Part shown: positions 16,834 to 24,661 of the stretch, in pieces | How positions within the stretch are numbered: position 1 is the stretch's first letter | Layout of the letters: each line of letters begins with the position of its first letter | Source: Pseudomonadota bacterium | Lineage (GTDB): Bacteria; Pseudomonadota; Gammaproteobacteria; Xanthomonadales; Rhodanobacteraceae | Direction of reading: 5' to 3' | Assembly (NCBI GenBank): GCA_021793195.1 | Contig: JAJYTG010000008.1 | Coordinates: forward strand, 1 to 43,292 | Length of the DNA: 43,292 nt | Program-made: the position numbers and the translations under genes | Notes under the pieces: generated by a model | Told to the model about the DNA's origin: nothing | Databases searched by the model: none | The model's input: the letters and a program-made list of their open reading frames with translations, nothing else

Positions 16834-17721
16834 TCAATGTGGTGCCTGCGCGCTGTCGGCCGGGGCGGGATCGAGGTCCGGCACCAGCGGGCGCGCCTTG
16901 GGCAGGGTCTGGATACGGTGCAGTTCGCGGATCGTTTCGGGGGTCAGGATTTCCGGTGGCGGGCCGAAACCGCAGCCGGCCAGCAGGGCCAGCGGCACCG
17001 CGACGCACTTCATCACCACGTTGCCCGGCAGCCGGACCGTCTTCTCGACCATGGTCTTGCGCACCAGCCTGCTCAGCGCATCCTCGTGGTCGGGCACCCA
17101 TGATTTCTCGAACGGCGTCGGCTTGTAGGTCATCGGCAGCCGGGGATGAAGGTCGATATTCCCCTGCGGTCGCGGCGCCGCATACGCCGGCGCCGTTGCC
17201 GGTGCCGCGGTGAAATCGCTCTTCGGCAGCAGCAACGCACCGTCCGGCGCATACAGATGCAGCGGAGATGCCGTGGTCGTCGGCGATGCGGTCGGCGCGG
17301 GCACCGGCGCCGCACCGCGCTGCTCGATGCGCGCCACGGTGCGCTCGACGGGCGGCGTCTCGGGCGCAGCCGGCAACACCGGCCTCGACATCACGGGTGG
17401 CGGCACGGGCGCGATCAGCTCCACCTCGATGGCCTGGCGCTGCGGCAGCGGCCAGTAGCCGGGCGTCGCGCGCGAGCCGAACCAGAGCGCAACGAACAGC
17501 AGCCCGTTCACGATCAGGGCAAGGGCGCCGGCGAGTGCGATGCGCAGCCGCTGCGGCGGCGGTCGTCGCCGGTACTGCGCGCGAAGCAGCGCGTGACCCT
17601 CGCGGTCAAACCCCGGTGACGGCAGCGGCAGCGTCTCCGCCGCCAGCCGGAAGGGCTGCGGCGGGCGATACATGCGGACAGCGTCGAGGGCGGCGCGAAA
17701 GGAGCCAGCGGGCATGGGCAA
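16834..17721 (-). CDS. Uncharacterised single-pass membrane protein with Pro-rich periplasmic region (TonB-like architecture)
   Basis: This 295-residue protein has a basic cytoplasmic N-terminus ending RRRPPPQRLR, one membrane segment at about residues 60-82 (IALAGALALIVNGLLFVALW), then a Pro/Ala/Thr-rich stretch (about 95-170) and a C-terminal domain with EILTPETIRELHRIQTLPKA. A second hydrophobic run VVMKCVAVPLALLAGCGFG near residue 245 may be a second helix or part of a fold. The layout resembles TonB or energy-transducing proteins, but no TonB C-terminal domain is recognisable. I do not know the function. A downstream start at Met17 is possible. Confidence 0.7.
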   Translation of the reverse strand: MPMPAGSFRAALDAVRMYRPPQPFRLAAETLPLPSPGFDREGHALLRAQYRRRPPPQRLRIALAGALALIVNGLLFVALWFGSRATPGYWPLPQRQAIEVELIAPVPPPVMSRPVLPAAPETPPVERTVARIEQRGAAPVPAPTASPTTTASPLHLYAPDGALLLPKSDFTAAPATAPAYAAPRPQGNIDLHPRLPMTYKPTPFEKSWVPDHEDALSRLVRKTMVEKTVRLPGNVVMKCVAVPLALLAGCGFGPPPEILTPETIRELHRIQTLPKARPLVPDLDPAPADSAQAPH

Positions 17722-17822
17722 CCAGGGTGTAGCGCGTTGAACGCCGCGCCTCAGATTACGCCGCGCACGCTAAGCCGGCGTTAGCCGCGCCGCGGCGTCC
17801 GGCGTGGCGCCGGGACAGGGGA

Positions 17823-18416
17823 TCAGTTGACCGGCGTGACGTACTGATCGACGCGCACGCGCAGGCGTTCGCCGGGATCATACGGTGTGCGCGTGCGGTA
17901 GGTGCGACCGTCGTAACGATAGGTGACGTCGTAGCCGATCACGCGGTCCTGCCGGCGCCACTGCGTCTGCACGCGGCAATCCTGATAGCCCGGCACATAG
18001 CCATGCTGCGACTGGTAGTAGCCGTCGCCGCGCGTGGCATTGTTGCCGACCGCGCCGCCAATCACCGCGCCGGCGATGGTGGCCGCCGCGCGGCCGTCGC
18101 CGTGGCCGACGGTGTTGCCCAGCGCGCCGCCGATGATCGCGCCCAGCACGGTCGCCGGGCCTTCGTTGGGATTGACGTAGCGTGTGCGCTGGACCTCATA
18201 GCCCGGCTGCTGATAGCAGACCTGGCGCGAAACCGGCTGCCGGTCGCTGGCATAGATCGGCTGCGCATCAAGGACCCGCGCCCAGGCGTAGCGGGCGCCG
18301 TCGTCCTCATGGCGGCGCCAGCCGTGCGCGGGCGCCCAGTCGGGCGGATCCGCCAGCGCCGGTGCGGCGATTGCGCACAGCATGGCAGCGACGAGGAGGA
18401 TCGACGTGGTTTTCAT
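17823..18416 (-). CDS. Glycine-zipper 2TM domain envelope protein (17 kDa surface-antigen family)
   Basis: This 197-residue protein starts with a signal peptide (MKTTSILLVAAMLCAIAAPALA). The central glycine zipper, TVLGAIIGGALGNTVGHGDG followed by AGAVIGGAVGN, is the 2TM pattern of PF05433. The C-terminus RVRVDQYVTPVN and VTYRYDGRTYRTRTPYDPGE form the usual soluble tail. It has no lipobox cysteine after the signal, so it is probably a periplasmic or outer-membrane-associated protein. The gene 96 bases upstream on the same strand (18513-19040) encodes a paralogue with the same domain order, so the pair looks like a tandem duplication. Confidence 0.88.
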   Translation of the reverse strand: MKTTSILLVAAMLCAIAAPALADPPDWAPAHGWRRHEDDGARYAWARVLDAQPIYASDRQPVSRQVCYQQPGYEVQRTRYVNPNEGPATVLGAIIGGALGNTVGHGDGRAAATIAGAVIGGAVGNNATRGDGYYQSQHGYVPGYQDCRVQTQWRRQDRVIGYDVTYRYDGRTYRTRTPYDPGERLRVRVDQYVTPVN

Positions 18417-18512
18417 GGTGTACCCCGCAGAGATCGCGTTCTGTCCCGCGGCTTTACGCTAGCGCGACGTGATGAATTGCGCTTGAACCGCGATGGATCG
18501 GGAGGCCATCGT

Positions 18513-19040
18513 TCAGCCGCCGTCGCCGCGATCGTCATGGTGGTCATCGCCACCGTTGTCGCCGATCCGCACGCGCGCGCCGGGATCATGGTCCATGCGC
18601 CGGTGGAAGGTACGACCGTCATGGCGATAGGTGACGTCGTAGTAGGCGGGTGGTCCGCCGCCCGCATCGCGGCATTCGATGCGATAGCCCGGTCGCGGGG
18701 CGCTGTTGGCGGCGATCTCGTGACCAACCACGCCACCGACGACCGCGCCGCCGACGATCGCGGCATTGCGGTCGCTGCCGTGGCCCACGGTGCTGCCGAG
18801 CGCGCCGCCGACCACGGCGCCGAGCACGGTGGCGCCGGCGGTGCTGGCGCGGCGCTCGACCGGCACCTCGTAGCAGCGCCGGCGCGATCCGGCATAGACC
18901 GGCACGACCGCGACCACGCGTGCGTAGCCGCCGCCCTCGTCGTCACGATGACGGCCGTGCGACCACGGCGGGGGGTCGGCGAACGCGGGGGCGGCGAGCA
19001 GGGCGAGCAGGGTCAGGACAGGCAGCGGGTGCAGGCGCAT
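18513..19040 (-). CDS. Glycine-zipper 2TM domain envelope protein, paralogue of 17823-18416
   Basis: I start at ATG 19040 because MRLHPLPVLTLLALLAAPAF is a clear signal peptide; the frame extends 103 codons further upstream without coding character. The 175-residue product has the zipper ATVLGAVVGGALGSTVGHGS and NAAIVGGAVVGGVVGHE, then YYDVTYRHDGRTFHRRMDHD, which aligns with the YDVTYRYDGRTYRTRTPYD segment of its neighbour. The extreme C-terminus is Asp/His/Gly-rich (GGDDHHDDRGDGG), possibly metal-binding, and differs from the paralogue. Function is unknown beyond a role in the envelope. Confidence 0.85.
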   Translation of the reverse strand: MRLHPLPVLTLLALLAAPAFADPPPWSHGRHRDDEGGGYARVVAVVPVYAGSRRRCYEVPVERRASTAGATVLGAVVGGALGSTVGHGSDRNAAIVGGAVVGGVVGHEIAANSAPRPGYRIECRDAGGGPPAYYDVTYRHDGRTFHRRMDHDPGARVRIGDNGGDDHHDDRGDGG

Positions 19041-19347
19041 CGGGGCATTCCGCAGGGGCGGTACGGTCAACCTATCACCGCAGCCGGTATCGTGCGGGCA
19101 AGCCGCGATGTCGGTGCAGCGGGCAGTCATCCATCCAGACCGGATGCGGCGCCCGCATGGTGCCGGTGCGAGCGGTTCGCTTGACCGCAGCGCGCCATCG
19201 GACAAGGCTATGGGCGCAGGCGCGAGCGGCAACGGTGCTCGCCCCGCCCCGCCATCACCGCCCGTCATCGCGATCGCGCGAGGGGGCTCGCGCCCCGGCG
19301 CGGACGGAATGACGGCCTCTTTCGCAGCCATCGCAGCGAGGCAGGTC
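19041..19347. other. 307-bp divergent intergenic region
   Basis: This gap separates the minus-strand glycine-zipper gene from the plus-strand EF-G-like gene, so it must hold both promoters. It contains imperfect repeats of GGCGC(A/C)GG(C)GCGAGCGG type around 19160-19245. Open frames cross it on both strands but start without ribosome-binding sites and show no family motif. I see no convincing -10/-35 pair, RNA gene or terminator. Confidence 0.4.
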
Positions 19348-21390
19348 ATGTCCTATTCCCCGCAACAGATTCGCAGCGTGGCGCTGGTCGGCCACGCCGG
19401 CGCCGGCAAAACCACCCTGTTCGAAGCCCTGCTGCATGCCGGCGGCGCGATCCAGACGGCAGGCAGCGTCGAACGCGGCAGCACGGTGTCCGACTTCGAC
19501 CCGCAGGAAAAGGCACGCGGTCATTCGATCGGTGCCGCGCTGGTGACCGTCGACCGGCCCGGCTGCCGGCTGCAGTTGATCGACACCCCGGGCTATGCCG
19601 AATTCCGCGGACCGACGCTGGCCGTGCTGGCCGCGGTGGAAACCTGCGCGGTGGTGGTCAATGCCGCGATCGGCATCGAGCACGGCACGCGGCGGATGAT
19701 GCATTACGCCCGCGAACGCGGCCTGGCGCGACTGCTGGTGATCAACCGCATCGACGCCGACGGCGCCGACCTGCCGGGCTTGCTGGCCGCGCTGCGCGAG
19801 GAGTTCGGCGCCGAATGCCTGCCGGTGAACCTGCCCGCCGACGGCGGCCGGCACGTGCTGGATTGCTTCTTCCACGCCGAGGGCGCGACCGATTTTTCCT
19901 CGCTGGCGGCGGCGCACGCCGCGATCGTCGACCAGGTGGTCGAGATCAACGAGAAGGTGATGGGCCGCTACCTCGATGCTGGCGAGGGCGCGTTGTCGCG
20001 CGAGGAGCTGCACGACGCCTTCGAGCAGTGCCTGCGCGAGGGTCATCTGGTGCCGGTGTGCTTCGTCTCGGCGCGCAGTGGCGCGGGTGTGCGCGAGCTG
20101 CTGGAGCTGGCCGAGCGCCTGCTGCCGAATCCGGCCGAGGCCAATCCGCCGCCGTTCCTGCGCGGAACCGGGGCGCAGCCGGTGACGGCGCTGCCGGATC
20201 CCGCGCGTCACGTCATCGCCGACGTGTTCAAGATCATCAACGATCCCTTCGTCGGCAAGCTGGCGGTGTTTCGCGTCTATCAGGGCACCGTGCGCCGCGA
20301 CGCGCAGCTGTTCATCGACGACGGCAAGAAGCCGTTCAAGGTCGGCCATCTGTTTCGCATCAAGGGCAAGGATTACGTCGAGATCGAGCAGGCCGGGCCG
20401 GGCGAGATCGCCGCGGTGGCCAAGGTCGAGGAGATCCACTTCGACGCCGTGCTGCACGACTCGCACGACGAGGACACGATCCATCTCAAGCCGCAGAGCT
20501 TTCCGCAGCCGATGGTGGGCCTTGCGGTCGAGCCCGCGCACCGCGGCCAGGAGCAGAAACTGGCGCAGGCGCTGGCGCGCATGGCCGAGGAGGATCCCTG
20601 CTTTCGCATCGAGCACCACAAGGAACTCAACGAGATCGTGGTGCGCGGGCTGTCGGATCTGCATCTGAAGCTGATGCTCGAACGCCTGCGCGAGCGCTAC
20701 GGCGTGGAGGTGCGCACGCATCCGCCGCGCATCGCCTACCGCGAGACGGTCAGCGCCACCGCCGAGGGTCACCATCGGCACAAGAAGCAGACCGGCGGCG
20801 CCGGCCAGTTCGGCGAGGTGTTCCTGCGCGTGGAACCGCTGCCGCGCGGCAGCGGCTTCGAGTTCGTCGATGCGGTCAAGGGCGGCACCATCCCGCACCA
20901 GTTCATCCCGGCGGTGGAGAAAGGCGTGCGGCAGGTGCTCGAACAGGGCGCGGTCGCCGGCTACCCGCTGCAGGACGTGCGGGTGACCGTGTTCGACGGC
21001 AAATACCATCCGGTGGACTCGAAGGAAATCGCCTTCGTCAGCGCCGGCCGCAAGGCCTTTCTCGACGCCGTCGCCAAGGCGCGGCCGCTGGTGCTGGAGC
21101 CGATAGTCGAACTCGAGGTCAACGCACCCGAGCCGCACGTCGGCGATGTCACCGGCGGTCTTGCCGCCAAGCGCGCGCGCATCCTCGGTACCGACACCCT
21201 GCGTGGCGGGGAGACCGTGATCAGGGCGCAGGTGCCGCTGGCCGAGCTGGCCGACTACGCCACCGAACTGAAATCGATGACCGGCGGCCAGGGTCGCTAC
21301 GGCATGGATCTCAGCCACTACGAGCCGGCGCCGTCACCGGTACAGAAGCAGCTGGCCGCGGCGTGGAAGCCACGTGCCGACGACGACTGA
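19348..21390 (+). CDS. Elongation factor G-like translational GTPase (EF-G paralogue)
   Basis: ATG 19348 gives 680 residues. The P-loop GHAGAGKT is at 15-22, DTPGY is the G3 motif, and SARSG is G5. EF-G domains II-V follow, including GGAGQFGEVFLRVEPL and the C-terminal LKSMTGGQGRYGMDLSHYEP. It is shorter than EF-G (about 700), and two GTPase motifs are unusual: G2 reads RGHSIG where EF-G has RGITI, and G4 reads NRID where NKxD is expected. These deviations are typical of the EF-G-like paralogue family, whose cellular role is not well defined. It stands outside the str operon, next to greB, with an 8-base gap. Confidence 0.9.
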   Translation: MSYSPQQIRSVALVGHAGAGKTTLFEALLHAGGAIQTAGSVERGSTVSDFDPQEKARGHSIGAALVTVDRPGCRLQLIDTPGYAEFRGPTLAVLAAVETCAVVVNAAIGIEHGTRRMMHYARERGLARLLVINRIDADGADLPGLLAALREEFGAECLPVNLPADGGRHVLDCFFHAEGATDFSSLAAAHAAIVDQVVEINEKVMGRYLDAGEGALSREELHDAFEQCLREGHLVPVCFVSARSGAGVRELLELAERLLPNPAEANPPPFLRGTGAQPVTALPDPARHVIADVFKIINDPFVGKLAVFRVYQGTVRRDAQLFIDDGKKPFKVGHLFRIKGKDYVEIEQAGPGEIAAVAKVEEIHFDAVLHDSHDEDTIHLKPQSFPQPMVGLAVEPAHRGQEQKLAQALARMAEEDPCFRIEHHKELNEIVVRGLSDLHLKLMLERLRERYGVEVRTHPPRIAYRETVSATAEGHHRHKKQTGGAGQFGEVFLRVEPLPRGSGFEFVDAVKGGTIPHQFIPAVEKGVRQVLEQGAVAGYPLQDVRVTVFDGKYHPVDSKEIAFVSAGRKAFLDAVAKARPLVLEPIVELEVNAPEPHVGDVTGGLAAKRARILGTDTLRGGETVIRAQVPLAELADYATELKSMTGGQGRYGMDLSHYEPAPSPVQKQLAAAWKPRADDD

Positions 21391-21398
21391 GCCACCTC

Positions 21399-21893
21399 GT
21401 GAGTCGTGCCTTCACCCGTGAATCCGATGCGCCCGCGCGGTTGCCGGATCGCCCGCTCAGTCCGCATCCCAATTACGTGACTGCACGCGGGTTGGCGCAG
21501 TTGCGTCAGCGGCTCGCTGCTGCCGAGGCAGAGCGTCAGCGACTGCAGGCCGGCAGCGATCGTGCAGCGGATGCCGCCGCGCTGGCCGCCGTCGAACGCG
21601 ACCTGCGCTGGTTGCAGGCCCGGCTGACGCTGGCGATCGTTGTGGATGTCACGTCCCAGCCGCGCGATCGCGTGGCCTTCGGCGCGACCGTCAGCGCCGA
21701 GGACGCCGAGGGCATTCTGCATCGCTACAGCCTGGTCGGCGAGGACGAGGCGGATGCCGAACAGGGGCGTGTCAGCTGGCGGTCGCCCTTGGCGCAGGCT
21801 TTGCTGGGCGCGCAGCCGGGCGATGAAGTCGTTTGGCGGCGCCCCGCGGGCGACCTCATGCTGACCGTGCGGACGATCGCCTATCCGGCCTGA
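21399..21893 (+). CDS. greB: Transcription elongation factor GreB
   Basis: The GTG at 21399 gives 164 residues with the typical GreB opening VSRAFTRESD and PDRPLSPHPNYVTARGLAQL. A predicted antiparallel coiled coil follows (LRQRLAAAEAERQRLQAGSD to LRWLQARL), then the C-terminal FKBP-like domain (VAFGATVSAEDAEGI, HRYSLVGEDEAD and SPLAQALLGAQPGDEVVWRR). GreB reactivates backtracked RNA polymerase by stimulating transcript cleavage. The acidic tip residues of the coiled coil are present as DRAADAAA. It starts 8 bases after the EF-G-like gene and its 3' end overlaps the convergent glycosyltransferase gene by 13 bases. Confidence 0.93.
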   Translation: MSRAFTRESDAPARLPDRPLSPHPNYVTARGLAQLRQRLAAAEAERQRLQAGSDRAADAAALAAVERDLRWLQARLTLAIVVDVTSQPRDRVAFGATVSAEDAEGILHRYSLVGEDEADAEQGRVSWRSPLAQALLGAQPGDEVVWRRPAGDLMLTVRTIAYPA

Positions 21894-23011
21894 TCCGCGG
21901 CGCCGGCATCGACACCAGCATCGGCAGGACGCAGCGGCTCGCAACGCGTGGCCAGCGTCGCAGCCACCTCAAGCGCTGTCCGGTTGCGGGTGTCGAGCGC
22001 GAAATGGCCGTCGCCGCAGGGTGCATAGGTCGCCAGATCGGTGACGCTGAACAACCCGGCCGTCGGCACTCCGGCCGCCACCGCCAGATGCATCACGCCG
22101 CAGTCGGCGCTGATGAAGCGGTCCAGCCCGGCCAGCACCGCGGCGACCCGGCGCACGTCGGGCGAATGGAAATGCGCCGTCACGCTGCTCAGACGTGGCC
22201 GGCCGTCGGCCGGTGCGAGCTCGAAAAAAGCGGCCGTCGGCCAGTGCTGCGTCAGCGTTGCATGCAGCGTCTGCCACCACCCGATCGGAAAGACCTTGGC
22301 ACCGGTGGCTTCGGCAAACAGGCCGATGCGCGCCTGGCCGGGGCGGCGCGGACCGAGCCGGCGCTGCAGCTCGATCTCGCCCTGCGCCCGCTCGGTCGCG
22401 CTCAGGCGCAGATCGAGCGGAGGGCACGGGGTCGCTGCAAACGTCTCGCCGCGCGAGGAGCGCAGCAGATAGACCGGCAGTTGCGCCATGTGCCGCGGCG
22501 CGGCCGGCAGCGGCACGCCGTGCGTGAGGCTGCCGCGCTGGCCGGCCTCGGCGAAGCCGAGACGGAAACGCGCGCGCGCGAACAGCAGCAGCAGCCGACC
22601 CGACTGCGAGCCGACGCTGGGGTCGATGGCGAGATCGTAGCGGGCCGCGCGCAGCTGCCGCAGCGTGCGCCACAGGCGGCGCGGTTCCCGCAGTGCGTGC
22701 CGCGGCAGCGTGTGCAGTGTGTCGATGCGATAGCCGTCAGCCAGGACCTGCGCGGCGATGCCGCCGCTGACCAGCAGGTCGATGCCGGCGTCGGGGTATG
22801 CACGTTGAAGATCGGCCAGCAGCGGTGTCAGCAGCACGACGTTGCCCAGCCGATGGTTGGGGCGGATCACCAGAATGCGGTCGATCCCTTTCGCCGGTAG
22901 CGGCGTGGATGCCGCGGCGCTGACGCCGGCCAGTTGCGCGAACAGACGGCGCACCAGCCGGCGCCGCAGTTCCTGCCAGTCGCGGCGGCGATGCGACGGA
23001 CGTGGCGTCAT
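21881..23011 (-). CDS. Glycosyltransferase family 9 (heptosyltransferase-like)
   Basis: I choose ATG 23011 over the TTG at 23020; this gives 376 residues. The start of the Rossmann fold, ILVIRPNHRLGNVVLLTPLL, and the C-terminal SPDVRRVAAVLAGLDRFISA with DCGVMHLAVAAGVPTAGLFS are the two family-9 hallmarks (donor-binding D-x-G-x-x-H). Such enzymes add heptose or related sugars to LPS core or other glycans in the cytoplasm. The gene overlaps the 3' end of the SET-domain gene region closely (one base gap between its ATG and that stop), so the two are probably co-transcribed. The acceptor sugar is not predictable. Confidence 0.88.
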   Translation of the reverse strand: MTPRPSHRRRDWQELRRRLVRRLFAQLAGVSAAASTPLPAKGIDRILVIRPNHRLGNVVLLTPLLADLQRAYPDAGIDLLVSGGIAAQVLADGYRIDTLHTLPRHALREPRRLWRTLRQLRAARYDLAIDPSVGSQSGRLLLLFARARFRLGFAEAGQRGSLTHGVPLPAAPRHMAQLPVYLLRSSRGETFAATPCPPLDLRLSATERAQGEIELQRRLGPRRPGQARIGLFAEATGAKVFPIGWWQTLHATLTQHWPTAAFFELAPADGRPRLSSVTAHFHSPDVRRVAAVLAGLDRFISADCGVMHLAVAAGVPTAGLFSVTDLATYAPCGDGHFALDTRNRTALEVAATLATRCEPLRPADAGVDAGAADQAG

Positions 23012-23012
23012 C

Positions 23013-23498
23013 TCAGGCAAGGGCGATCCGTGTGCGCTTGGGCTGCAGCATGGTACGGGTACAGGATGCGCTGCCGCAGCGACAGGCCCACAGGCGCTTG
23101 AGTCGCGGCGTCTGCCGGTCCTCCAGCACGATGCCGTAGTTGTAGGTCAGCTCTTCGCCGGGGGTGATGTCGCGCAGCGCCTCGATCAGCACGCGATCGC
23201 GGCGCGGATCGCCATCGCGGCTCTCCTCGACGCAGGCGCGGCAGTTGGGTTCGCAGCTGTGGTTGATCCAGCGCGCGGCGTTGCCGCCGGCATTGGCATC
23301 GACGATGTAGCGTGTGTTGAGAGTGAACAGGAAGGTGTGGCCGCTTTCGGCGCCGTCGCCGTATCGGCGGTCGGCCTGGGCGTGGGTGATCAGTTGACCC
23401 TTGTAGACGAGGATCAGGGCACCGGCGGGGATCGCGGTGCGGGCGAACACACCCTGGCCGTGAATGGACGAACGGCGGGCGACGAATCGGACAGGCAT
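23013..23498 (-). CDS. SET-domain protein (putative protein lysine methyltransferase)
   Basis: This 161-residue protein is almost entirely a SET domain: IHGQGVFARTAIPAGALIL at the N-terminus, RWINHSCEPNCRA (the NHSC cofactor and knot motif), GEELTYNYG (the catalytic Tyr region) and a cysteine-rich post-SET end WACRCGSASCTR. SET enzymes transfer methyl groups from S-adenosylmethionine to lysine. In bacteria similar small SET proteins are found in environmental gammaproteobacteria, and their substrates are mostly unknown. It is followed by the family-9 glycosyltransferase gene, with no other methyltransferase or histone-like gene nearby to suggest the target. Confidence 0.9.
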   Translation of the reverse strand: MPVRFVARRSSIHGQGVFARTAIPAGALILVYKGQLITHAQADRRYGDGAESGHTFLFTLNTRYIVDANAGGNAARWINHSCEPNCRACVEESRDGDPRRDRVLIEALRDITPGEELTYNYGIVLEDRQTPRLKRLWACRCGSASCTRTMLQPKRTRIALA

Positions 23499-23640
23499 GC
23501 GCGCATCGTTGCTGCTGAGGGATGCGCATTATCCGTTGCGGCCGTGCGCCGTGCACGCATGCACGGCGCCGGCGGCACGAGTCCGGCCCCGATCGAGCGG
23601 CACCGAGCGTGGCGACCCTTGTCGCGTGCGCGCCGGCCGC

Positions 23641-24219
23641 TCAGGACATCCGGCTGGCGGCGTGCTCCCAGTTGACCAGCTTCCAGAACGCCTCGAGATA
23701 CTTCGGCCGCGCGTTGCGGTAGTCGATGTAGTAGGCGTGTTCCCAGACATCGCAGGTGAGCAGGGCGTGATCGGCGCCGGTCAGCGGCGTGGCGGCATTG
23801 GCCGTGCTGACCAGGCCCAGCGAGCCGTCCGGGCGCTGCACCAGCCAGGCCCAGCCGGAGCCGAAAGTGCCGATCGCGGTCTTGCTGAACTCCTCGCGGA
23901 ACTTGTCCAGTGAGCCAAACGCCTTGACGATCGCGTCGGCGAGCTTGCCCGACGGGTCGCCACCACCGCGCGGCGACAGCGACTGCCAGTAGAAGCTGTG
24001 GTTCCAGACCTGCGCGGCATTGTTGAACAGGCCGCCGCTGGCCTTGCGCACGATGTCCTCGAGCGACAGGCTCTCGAACTCGGTGCCCTTGATCAGATTG
24101 TTGACGTTGGTGACGTAGGCCTGGTGATGCTTGCCGTGATGGTAATCGAGCGTCTCGGCGGAGATGTGTGGCTCCAGCGCGGTGCGCTCGAACGGCAGCG
24201 GGGGAAGTTCGATCGCCAT
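23641..24219 (-). CDS. sodB: Superoxide dismutase, iron type
   Basis: ATG 24219 is preceded on the minus strand by GGAG and gives 192 residues ([20 protein letters not shown]). Metal ligands are His27 ([10 protein letters not shown]), His in [11 protein letters not shown], and Asp and His in [11 protein letters not shown]. The sequence [14 protein letters not shown] is typical of the iron form; a manganese or cambialistic enzyme cannot be fully excluded from sequence. The cytoplasmic enzyme dismutates superoxide. It is divergent from grxD, which encodes an iron-sulphur-cluster glutaredoxin, so both stress genes share the 118-bp region 24220-24337. Confidence 0.96.
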   Translation of the reverse strand: MAIELPPLPFERTALEPHISAETLDYHHGKHHQAYVTNVNNLIKGTEFESLSLEDIVRKASGGLFNNAAQVWNHSFYWQSLSPRGGGDPSGKLADAIVKAFGSLDKFREEFSKTAIGTFGSGWAWLVQRPDGSLGLVSTANAATPLTGADHALLTCDVWEHAYYIDYRNARPKYLEAFWKLVNWEHAASRMS

Positions 24220-24337
24220 GATGTGTTCTCCTTGTGGCGGGGGTTGCGGCGGCATCCGCGAAGCTCGGCGGAAGCATGCCGCTGATACAATGATCGACGG
24301 GCGCATGACGCCTGCAGCCATTGTAATCCCTGAATCT
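24220..24337. promoter_or_regulatory. Divergent sodB-grxD promoter region
   Basis: The 118-bp gap must drive sodB (minus) and grxD (plus). A -10-like TACAAT lies at 24286-24291, 47 bases before the grxD ATG, without a good -35 partner. On the sodB side a GGAG ribosome-binding site is visible. I see no convincing Fur-box palindrome, though sodB and grxD are iron-regulated in several relatives. Confidence 0.35.
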
Positions 24338-24661
24338 ATGGACATTAGCGAACGTATCAAGGGCATCCTCGATGCCCATCCGGTCGTGCTCTTCATGAAG
24401 GGCACGCCGCAGTTTCCGATGTGCGGTTTTTCCAGCCGTACGGCACAGGCCCTGCGCGCGGTCGGCGCCGACTTCCACTCCGTGAATGTGCTGGAGGATC
24501 CGGAAATCCGCGCCGGCCTGCCGCACTACTCGAACTGGCCGACGTTTCCGCAGTTGTTCGTGCACGGCGAGTTGATCGGCGGCTGCGACATCGCCCTCGA
24601 GCTGCAGGCTTCCGGTGAACTCGAGCGCATCGTGCGCGACGCCGGCAAGGCGCGCGTGTGA
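24338..24661 (+). CDS. grxD: Monothiol glutaredoxin Grx4 family
   Basis: ATG 24338 gives 107 residues. The active site is CGFS (Cys29-Ser32) in [19 protein letters not shown], followed by [19 protein letters not shown], the TFPQ(L/I) glutathione-binding loop. This monothiol type assembles and carries [2Fe-2S] clusters with BolA partners and is not a general disulphide reductase. The stop overlaps the GTG start of the SDR gene. Divergent sodB shares its promoter region. Confidence 0.96.
   Translation: MDISERIKGILDAHPVVLFMKGTPQFPMCGFSSRTAQALRAVGADFHSVNVLEDPEIRAGLPHYSNWPTFPQLFVHGELIGGCDIALELQASGELERIVRDAGKARV

Noticed and set aside
16589-17101. Minus-strand frame with PERSEGP and LSLSKG peptides
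   Set aside because: The peptides come from the 23-bp tandem repeat and its relatives, which create such frames in many genomes. It also overlaps the 16834-17721 gene.
19108-19347. N-terminal extension of the EF-G-like gene
   Set aside because: The upstream frame lacks EF-G similarity; family proteins start just before the P-loop, which fits ATG 19348.
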